Shown piece by piece: positions 1 to 4,292 of a stretch of 9,548 nt of DNA. The stretch spans positions 1 through 9,548 of the forward strand of contig CAYVDJ010000036.1 in the NCBI GenBank assembly GCA_964450755.1, written 5' to 3'. Under the pieces are notes generated by a model. It had not been told where the DNA came from and did not search any database. It saw nothing but the letters and a program-made list of their open reading frames with translations. The stretch comes from JAADDG01 sp964450755 (GTDB lineage Bacteria > Campylobacterota > Campylobacteria > Campylobacterales > JAADDG01). How positions within the stretch are numbered: the first letter of the stretch is position 1; the number at the start of each line of letters is the position of its first letter. The translations under genes were made by a program, and so were the position numbers.

Positions 1-150
1 TCACACTTGCTTAAATAATATTTTTAGTAAGTAAATAATTCTTTTATATGTGAACAATTTTTATCTTTATGAGTTATAATAGATCAATATAAAACTTATT
101 ACCCTTATCTTTGAATATCGGTAAAAAAGAGAAATTATAAAGAGTGTGGG
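1..150 (+). promoter_or_regulatory. AT-rich leader of the response-regulator gene, possible promoter
   Basis: No gene is visible in the first 150 bases. A TATAAT hexamer lies at 75-80 and would serve as a -10 for the response regulator. No convincing TTGACA-like -35 stands 16-18 bases upstream. The ribosome binding site is weak: AAGAG at 140-144, six bases before the ATG at 151. The upstream neighbour is outside the window, so transcription from further left is possible. Confidence 0.35.
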
Positions 151-798
151 ATGACAATTGCATTATTGACAGATGATATATTTTATAAAAGAAGAATTCC
201 ATTTTATTTTGAAACTCAAAATTACTCTATTAACAAATATGAAGATGGTGATGAATTATTGTTAAAAGCCAATTTGTATAATTTTGATATTTTGATACTG
301 GATATAGATATCAAAAACGGAGATGTATTTGAAATTCTGGAGTATATGGAAAGCAACTCCATAAATACTCCCTCTATTATTATAAGTAATAAAAAAGAGA
401 TCTCCTATATCAAAAAAGCTTTTTATCTTGGTTGTTATGATTATATAAAAAAGCCTTTTGATATAGAAGAGCTGATGGTGAGAATCAATAATGTTCTTAG
501 ATGTACGCATTACAACAAAGAGATCCGTATAAACGGCAATCTTAAATATAATTTATCAAAAAGGGAATTGCATTATCAGGATCAAATCGTCAATCTTACA
601 AATAAACAGCATGAGATTTTATATTTTTTAGCCAAAAACCGGGGGCAGATTGTCGGACAGGATATTTTAAGTGAATATCTCTGGGAGGATGAAATAAAAA
701 ATTATAAAACTTTGGCAAGTCATATAAGGGATATTCATAAAAAAATAGGTAAAAAGATTATAAAAAATATTAAAGGTGTGGGTTATATTATTGAATAA
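151..798 (+). CDS. OmpR/PhoB-family response regulator
   Basis: A 215-residue two-component response regulator that would bind DNA when phosphorylated by a sensor kinase. The receiver domain spans about residues 1-118. It has the acidic pair D8/D9, the phospho-acceptor D51 at the end of a hydrophobic strand (ILILD), the switch residue S79 and the conserved lysine K101 in a KKPF motif, so it looks phosphorylatable. Residues about 125-215 form a winged-helix output domain, with a recognition-helix region near TLASHIRDIHKKIG and the usual C-terminal GVGYII wing. The length is normal for the family. No histidine kinase lies in the window, so the partner is upstream or elsewhere. The gene sits directly before the fibre-like locus, whose promoter carries a tandem 11-bp repeat of the kind this family binds. 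Control of that locus is therefore plausible but inferred. Confidence 0.93.
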   Translation: MTIALLTDDIFYKRRIPFYFETQNYSINKYEDGDELLLKANLYNFDILILDIDIKNGDVFEILEYMESNSINTPSIIISNKKEISYIKKAFYLGCYDYIKKPFDIEELMVRINNVLRCTHYNKEIRINGNLKYNLSKRELHYQDQIVNLTNKQHEILYFLAKNRGQIVGQDILSEYLWEDEIKNYKTLASHIRDIHKKIGKKIIKNIKGVGYIIE

Positions 799-833
799 TA
801 TATAAAACCATTTGAAATAAAGTTTAAATTATA

Positions 834-854
834 TTTACTTTTTAAAAAAGTAAA
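834..854. repeat. AT-rich palindrome after the response-regulator gene
   Basis: TTTACTTTTT (834-843) and AAAAAGTAAA (845-854) are perfect inverted arms around one central base, 36 bases after the stop codon at 798. The stem has a single G-C pair and no T-run follows it. At best it is a weak terminator or a protein-binding dyad, and in such AT-rich DNA it may be chance. Confidence 0.3.
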
Positions 855-982
855 AGTTATTGTAATTATTCTGTTAAATTAAAAAAAAATTAATTATTAA
901 ATAGTTTTAAAACTTATGTTATTTTTAAAAAAAATGGATAGAAATAAAAAAAATTATTATTTATTGTAGAAAAACAGACTTT

Positions 983-1002
983 TCTGCATAAAATCTGCAT
1001 AA
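983..1002 (+). promoter_or_regulatory. Tandem 11-bp direct repeat, candidate OmpR-family operator
   Basis: TCTGCATAA occurs at 983-991 and again at 994-1002, a period of exactly 11 bases or one helical turn. This is the geometry of PhoB/OmpR-type boxes. The repeat covers where a -35 hexamer would be and ends eight bases before the GATAAT -10 at 1011-1016, as expected for an activator that replaces the -35. An OmpR-family regulator gene lies just upstream. The sequence shows the repeat; binding is inferred. Confidence 0.6.
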
Positions 1003-1007
1003 TTGTG

Positions 1008-1016
1008 TGTGATAAT
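1008..1016 (+). promoter_or_regulatory. Extended -10 promoter of the repeat-protein gene
   Basis: TGT followed by GATAAT gives a TGn-extended -10 element. The hexamer at the -35 spacing (988-993) does not resemble TTGACA, which suggests a promoter that depends on an activator. The transcript would carry a 5' leader of roughly 45-50 bases. Confidence 0.55.
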
Positions 1017-1032
1017 TTTATATCGGAAAGTA

Positions 1033-1053
1033 AAGATTACTTATCCTAATCTT
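1033..1053 (+). promoter_or_regulatory. Inverted repeat in the 5' leader of the repeat-protein gene
   Basis: AAGATTA (1033-1039) and TAATCTT (1047-1053) are perfect inverted arms around a 7-base loop. They end five bases before the AAGGAG ribosome binding site at 1059. The stem has only one G-C pair, so it is weak as an RNA hairpin. It could instead be an operator just downstream of the transcription start. Confidence 0.35.
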
Positions 1054-1070
1054 AATATAAGGAGTTAGAG

Positions 1071-2747
1071 ATGGTAGCAGGAAAACGCTTAATGATTTCT
1101 GGTTTGATAGCTGTAATGGTTTCATCTACAGTTGCAATGGCTGAAATCAGTTCGTTATCTGAATCTGAGTTAGGCACGGTAAGTGCCCAGGGTATCCAAA
1201 ATATCTATAACGGCGGAACAACAAATTCGCAGTTGAACAATAATGAGGCTTTGGAGTTAAAAGGAGATTCTCAAAAGAATGCTCAGGGAATGGAGGTAGT
1301 TAACAGTTCCTCTTCCGCAATCAATGCTCATCAAAATGTAGCAAGTTTGACAAACGGCAGCGGTGAATTGACACAGAAAAACTGTCAAATTGCCAAAAAC
1401 GGTAAAAATGCCATCCAGACAACAACCAACAAAGGTTCTTTGAAAGAACAGGTTAATGACAACGGTGCAGTTAATCTAAGCGACGGCGCACAATCCGAAG
1501 CTTCAGCATCAGTAATGGTCAATGCTGCCAAATCAGGTATCAATGAAGGGCAAAACATTCTAACTGTTGACAAATCAAAAGATCTTGTTCTCAGACAAAA
1601 AAATTCACAACAGGCATCCAATACCAATGCTTTGGTACAACATGTTACAAGTGAAGATACAGTTATGACACAAAGCAACAACAATGCGGCTATCCAGCTA
1701 AACGGAGATGCCCAAAGCAAAGCAAGTGCTTTGTCTATAGACAATGCAGCATCTTCAGCTAAAAATGTGGGTCAAAACATTCTTTACGCAACAGATACAG
1801 AGAATCCTAAATTGTGGCAGGAAAATTCTCAAAATGCGGAACATGCCAAAACTGCCATAGAGCAAACTGTAACAAACGGTGAAAATACCGAAGAGCAAAA
1901 AAACAACAGTGCTTCAGTTCAGGCAAATGACAACGCTCAAAATGAGATCAGCGGATTGGCGGTTACAAATACCTCATATTCTGCAGAGAATATCGCTCAA
2001 AACATTATGGAAGCAAAAGATGTTACAGGAGATATAAAAATATCTCAGGTAAATAATCAAAATGCTATGAATGTAGGCGGAGAATATGAATATCAGGGAG
2101 TTTCAACAGCCAAAAAAGCAGTAAATGCCAAAAATAACAATGCGGCAGTTCAGGTAAACGGCGCTCAAAATGATATTTCAGGAATGGCTTTTACAAATAC
2201 TGCAAATTCAGCGGTTAATATCGGACAAAACATCGCTTCTATCGAAAATGCGGGGAATTTGAACTTTATTGATCAAACAAATACACAAAATGCGGTTAAT
2301 AAATATAAAGCTCCTCAGGTTATCGTAAACGGAAGTGCCGATAACGGTCAAAACAATAACGGTGCGGTTCAAGTTAAAGATGCTCAAAACAATTTGTCAT
2401 CACTTGCTTCTCACAACAATGCAGATTCTGCGGTTAACAGCGGTACAAATATATTGGATGTAAGCGGAAAACCAACCAGTGCTTCCATACTTACACAAAC
2501 AAATACACAACATGCTGAAAATTGCGGAACTCATAATCAAAATGTAACAAACAACGGCAATATCGAAAAACAGGCTAACAATAACGGAAAAGTCCAACTA
2601 ATCAACGGACAAACCAATACATCAAGCTTGATTTTGGGTAACACAGCAGGCAGTGCAGTCAACTATGGTTTAAATATTGCAAATATTCAAACAGCAACTA
2701 ATTGGAGTATTACACAAACTGCAGTACAAACAGCAACAAACTTTTAA
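1071..2747 (+). CDS. Secreted Asn/Gln-rich seven-repeat protein, putative Fap-like amyloid fibre subunit
   Basis: A 558-residue protein with a Sec signal peptide (about residues 1-24, ending AMA). Residues 28-41 then carry the leader-like motif LSESELGTVSAQG. Residues 55-558 are seven tandem repeats of 73-78 residues, starting near 55, 128, 202, 277, 355, 428 and 502, the last cut to 57 residues. Each runs: an N/NNxA-VQ start, an AQN-x-x-S segment, a central S-A-x-N-x-G-Q-N-I block, then Q-x-N-x-Q-N-A. Asn/Gln richness and the NxGxNI plus NQN/QQN pattern recall Pseudomonas FapB/FapC repeats. The protein has two cysteines (C105, C485), no CxxC, and ends in Phe. AAGGAG at 1059-1064 supports the start. 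The C39 peptidase and outer-membrane barrel downstream suggest a secreted fibre or surface protein. Secretion and repeats are clear; amyloid formation is inferred. An Asn-rich adhesin of another family is the alternative. Confidence 0.8.
   Translation: MVAGKRLMISGLIAVMVSSTVAMAEISSLSESELGTVSAQGIQNIYNGGTTNSQLNNNEALELKGDSQKNAQGMEVVNSSSSAINAHQNVASLTNGSGELTQKNCQIAKNGKNAIQTTTNKGSLKEQVNDNGAVNLSDGAQSEASASVMVNAAKSGINEGQNILTVDKSKDLVLRQKNSQQASNTNALVQHVTSEDTVMTQSNNNAAIQLNGDAQSKASALSIDNAASSAKNVGQNILYATDTENPKLWQENSQNAEHAKTAIEQTVTNGENTEEQKNNSASVQANDNAQNEISGLAVTNTSYSAENIAQNIMEAKDVTGDIKISQVNNQNAMNVGGEYEYQGVSTAKKAVNAKNNNAAVQVNGAQNDISGMAFTNTANSAVNIGQNIASIENAGNLNFIDQTNTQNAVNKYKAPQVIVNGSADNGQNNNGAVQVKDAQNNLSSLASHNNADSAVNSGTNILDVSGKPTSASILTQTNTQHAENCGTHNQNVTNNGNIEKQANNNGKVQLINGQTNTSSLILGNTAGSAVNYGLNIANIQTATNWSITQTAVQTATNF
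1152..1193 (+). other. Leader-like motif in the repeat protein
   Basis: Codons for residues 28-41, SLSESELGTVSAQG. Counting back from a cut after Q40, L29, S30, E33, L34 and V37 fall at -12, -11, -8, -7 and -4. These are the positions of the conserved residues in double-glycine leaders (LSxxELxxIxGG), with A39-Q40 in place of Gly-Gly. The same block recurs in the next secreted protein. Confidence 0.5.
1233..2744 (+). repeat. Seven tandem repeats of about 75 codons
   Basis: The units start near nucleotides 1233, 1452, 1674, 1899, 2133, 2352 and 2574. They are recognisable at protein level by the central blocks SAINAHQNV, SGINEGQNI, SAKNVGQNI, SAENIAQNI, SAVNIGQNI, SAVNSGTNI and SAVNYGLNI. The DNA has diverged strongly between units, so this is an old array under protein-level selection, not a recent slippage product. 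Confidence 0.85.
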
Positions 2748-2772
2748 AAAGAGGGTATTTCCCCCTCTTTTT
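2746..2772 (+). terminator. Strong intrinsic terminator after the repeat-protein gene
   Basis: AAAAAGAGGG (2746-2755) pairs perfectly with CCCTCTTTTT (2763-2772) around a 7-base loop. The stem starts inside the stop codon of the repeat gene and the T-run is part of the 3' arm. Near-symmetry means it could work in both directions. It would separate high expression of the repeat protein from lower read-through into the genes downstream. Confidence 0.9.
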
Positions 2773-2824
2773 ATGGCATTGCTTTAGCAGTTTTGCTCAA
2801 AGTAGTGTAAAAAAAGGAAATGAT

Positions 2825-3238
2825 ATGAAAAAACTTAGCTATTTTATTATAATGTTTATGTTGTTATGTATCTCCTCATTTGCAGGAAGTATAGAAGTAC
2901 TCGAAGATAAAGAGTTGTCTGAAATATCTGCGCAGGGTTTTAGTTTGAATTATCAGGTAATGGACGATGCTATAAAGAGTTCTTTGGCTTTTCCAAACTA
3001 TACGGCAACCAATCTAAGCGGAGGAAATCCAAACCTTTTTAAATATTCAGGAATGCCTACAAATTTGGTAGATTCACTTATGATAAGCGGATTTGCTCAA
3101 AAAGATGCATTTGTTCCTATCAATGCTGTAAACTCATCGGTAAATGTGCCGATTAATATAGTATTTGTTATGAATTCAAAAATTACCGGCGGAATCAATA
3201 TAAATAATCAATTACAATCCGCTTTAAAACCTTTTTGA
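2825..3238 (+). CDS. Small secreted protein sharing the leader motif, possible minor subunit or nucleator
   Basis: A 137-residue protein. The open frame extends upstream to 2702, but that would overlap the repeat gene and cross the terminator. The start is ATG 2825, with AAGGA at 2814-2818 six bases upstream and a clean signal peptide (about residues 1-20, MKKLSYFIIMFML...SSFA). Residues 25-38, VLEDKELSEISAQG, align with residues 28-41 of the repeat protein, so both probably share a processing or targeting step. The rest is hydrophobic and Asn/Ser-rich, without repeats or cysteines, and ends LKPF. No known family is recognised. Position after the main subunit and before the C39 peptidase and barrel genes suggests a minor fibre component, nucleator (in the manner of FapB or CsgB) or accessory factor. 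That role is inferred from context alone. Confidence 0.75.
   Translation: MKKLSYFIIMFMLLCISSFAGSIEVLEDKELSEISAQGFSLNYQVMDDAIKSSLAFPNYTATNLSGGNPNLFKYSGMPTNLVDSLMISGFAQKDAFVPINAVNSSVNVPINIVFVMNSKITGGININNQLQSALKPF
2897..2938 (+). other. Second copy of the leader-like motif
   Basis: Codons for residues 25-38 of the small secreted protein. Against the repeat protein, the pattern L-[SE]-[ED]-x-E-L-x-x-[VI]-S-A-Q-G is conserved with no gap. The two proteins are otherwise unrelated in sequence, so conservation of this block alone suggests a recognition signal. Confidence 0.5.
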
Positions 3239-3240
3239 AA

Positions 3241-3283
3241 ACACACTCAGCACAGACTTTTTAAAAGGTCCTGCTGAATGTGT
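3241..3283 (+). terminator. Imperfect hairpin after the small secreted-protein gene, weak terminator or processing stem
   Basis: ACACACTCAGCA (3241-3252) pairs with TGCTGAATGTGT (3272-3283) with one mismatch. A further partial stem inside pairs CAGAC with GGTCCTG. It starts three bases after the TGA stop at 3236-3238. There is no T-run downstream, so it is not a standard intrinsic terminator and may stabilise the upstream mRNA end. Confidence 0.4.
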
Positions 3284-3360
3284 AAAGATGGAAAAACAAA
3301 AAAATTTACATAAGACTTTTATTAAGATAGTAGCAGGAAAGCTTAAGAAGTCTAAAAATG

Positions 3361-3400
3361 TAAATATTTTTGCTACTCTATATTTTAGCAAAAATATTTA
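3361..3400. repeat. Perfect 15-bp inverted repeat before the secretion genes
   Basis: TAAATATTTTTGCTA (3361-3375) and TAGCAAAAATATTTA (3386-3400) are perfectly complementary around a 10-base spacer. No T-run follows, which argues against a normal terminator. The right arm lies where a -35 would be for the TATAAT at 3411-3416, so an operator is a reasonable reading. An mRNA processing hairpin is the alternative. Confidence 0.6.
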
Positions 3401-3410
3401 AGTTGGTCAA

Positions 3411-3416
3411 TATAAT
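3411..3416 (+). promoter_or_regulatory. Candidate -10 for the peptidase and barrel genes
   Basis: A perfect TATAAT lies ten bases after the palindrome and about 30 bases before the GTG start at 3443. No -35 is visible at 3388-3393 (GCAAAA), which falls within the palindrome's right arm. In DNA this AT-rich the hexamer could be chance. Its position between two hairpins and a new ribosome binding site makes an independent promoter plausible. Confidence 0.35.
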
Positions 3417-3442
3417 TTTAATCAGAAGAAGGAGATTGGATA

Positions 3443-3565
3443 GTGTATCTTGTTAAATTGATAGAATGTGTCAAGTTACCGCTATCTTTTTTATTTGTCG
3501 TGATTGCAAGTATAGCTGTATGTAGTATATACTTAAAGATATCAAAAAAAATAGAAGAACTTTAA
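3443..3565 (+). CDS. 40-residue single-span membrane peptide
   Basis: A short gene starting at GTG 3443, with a good ribosome binding site AAGGAG at 3429-3434, eight bases upstream. The product starts MYLVKLIECVKLPLSFL. It has one hydrophobic span at about residues 12-31 and a Lys/Glu-rich tail (KISKKIEEL). The stop codon ends three bases before the ATG of the C39 peptidase gene, and the peptidase ATG has no strong ribosome binding site of its own, so translation is probably coupled. No family is recognised. It could be an inner-membrane anchor or assembly factor for the secretion apparatus, or mainly a leader peptide that sets translation of the peptidase. The ribosome binding site and tight spacing are the evidence that it is real. 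Confidence 0.6.
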   Translation: MYLVKLIECVKLPLSFLFVVIASIAVCSIYLKISKKIEEL

Positions 3566-3568
3566 AAA

Positions 3569-4282
3569 ATGAATAATATAAAGTATCTTAAAACTATTTT
3601 TATTATAATTCTATTATTTTATGGTATGATTTTAAATGCAGAAAACAGATATTCTAAAGTACCTATTGTGATAGGCAGCAGATTCGGTTCTTTTAAAATC
3701 TATCCGCATGTAAAAACCGCAAAAACTATCAATTCAAAAAATTTAGTAAGACAAAAAATGGATTTTAGTTGTGGATCGGCAGCGACAGCAACCGTATATA
3801 AATATTATCTAAATGATCCGCTGACGGAAAATGAGGTGATAAACGGACTTTTTCGTTTTGGAAATAAAAGAAAAATTGTAGAAAACAAAGGCTTTTCTCT
3901 TTTGGATATAAAAAAACTGTCAAATGTTTTGGGATACAAGGTAAACGGTTACAAACTGGATTTGGATTCACTGATAGATCTTGGAAAACCTGCAATCGTT
4001 ACTATAACAATCGGCAATTACAAACATTTTGTCGTTTTTAGAGGAGCTTATAAGGGCAGAGTGTTTTTGGCTGATCCGGCACTTGGAAATACTATTTTGC
4101 AAAGAGATAAATTTGAAGAGATGTGGTATAAAAATATTGCTCTTATCATAGAACCAAGGCGAAAAGGTATAAACAGACTTGCTATTTCTAATGACGACAA
4201 GAGATGGGTGAGTTCAAATATATTGCGTACTTATATATTCAATTATAATGCGCAATCATTTAGAACAATTTTAGATCATTAA
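3569..4282 (+). CDS. Periplasmic C39-family cysteine peptidase (FapD-like)
   Basis: A 237-residue papain-like peptidase of the C39 (bacteriocin-processing) fold. Residues 1-24 are a Sec signal peptide ending in LNA. The catalytic centre is complete: Q62 (oxyanion hole) and C68 in RQKMDFSCGSAATAT, H153 in YKHFVVFRGAY and D169 in VFLADPALG. GFSLLDIKKLSNVLGY (108-123) is the usual helix between them. It stands alone, with no ABC-transporter domains, unlike bacteriocin exporters, and would act in the periplasm. Stand-alone exported C39 proteins next to repeat proteins and a barrel are typical of Fap amyloid operons, where FapD fills this place. Likely targets are the two upstream secreted proteins, whose post-signal motif resembles a C39 leader; this is inferred. 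The gene follows the 40-residue gene by three bases, and its stop overlaps the ribosome binding site of the barrel gene. Confidence 0.88.
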   Translation: MNNIKYLKTIFIIILLFYGMILNAENRYSKVPIVIGSRFGSFKIYPHVKTAKTINSKNLVRQKMDFSCGSAATATVYKYYLNDPLTENEVINGLFRFGNKRKIVENKGFSLLDIKKLSNVLGYKVNGYKLDLDSLIDLGKPAIVTITIGNYKHFVVFRGAYKGRVFLADPALGNTILQRDKFEEMWYKNIALIIEPRRKGINRLAISNDDKRWVSSNILRTYIFNYNAQSFRTILDH

Positions 4283-4292
4283 GGAACTATCT

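Larger units (their letters stand above)
799..1070 (+). promoter_or_regulatory. 272-bp regulatory spacer before the repeat-protein gene
   Basis: This spacer has no ORF of note. It is extremely AT-rich with several A-tracts between about 880 and 960, which could act as UP-like or bent DNA. From the right it holds a ribosome binding site AAGGAG at 1059-1064 (six bases before the ATG at 1071) and a small dyad at 1033-1053. Upstream of these are an extended -10 at 1008-1016 and a tandem 11-bp repeat at 983-1002. An imperfect dyad AGAAAA-N6-TTTTCT (968-985) abuts the repeat. Confidence 0.6.
3239..3442 (+). other. Spacer with two inverted repeats and a possible internal promoter
   Basis: This 204-bp spacer holds an imperfect hairpin at 3241-3283 and a perfect 15-bp palindrome at 3361-3400. 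It also has a TATAAT at 3411-3416 and the AAGGAG (3429-3434) of the next small gene. A 37-codon frame (3288-3401) has no good ribosome binding site and is not called as a gene. Part of it (3326-3346) resembles the start of the repeat-protein gene. Confidence 0.5.

Noticed and set aside
12..39. TAAATAAT repeated at 12-19 and 32-39
   Set aside because: Short and purely A/T; expected by chance in this composition.
1385..1744. Minus-strand open frame of 119 codons inside the repeat gene
   Set aside because: Shadow of the Asn/Gln-rich coding sequence, with no ribosome binding site or family features.
1233..2744. Curli (CsgA) assignment for the repeat protein
   Set aside because: The repeats are about 75 residues and do not follow the Sx5QxGx2NxAx3Q curlin period; no CsgG/E/F-like genes are present.
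2702..2824. Upstream in-frame ATG at 2702 for the small secreted protein
   Set aside because: It lies inside the repeat gene and would place 41 residues before a clean signal peptide; ATG 2825 has its own ribosome binding site.
3288..3401. 37-codon frame starting ATG 3288, Lys-rich product
   Set aside because: No good ribosome binding site, its end lies inside the 15-bp palindrome, and it has no recognisable features. Probably chance in AT-rich DNA.
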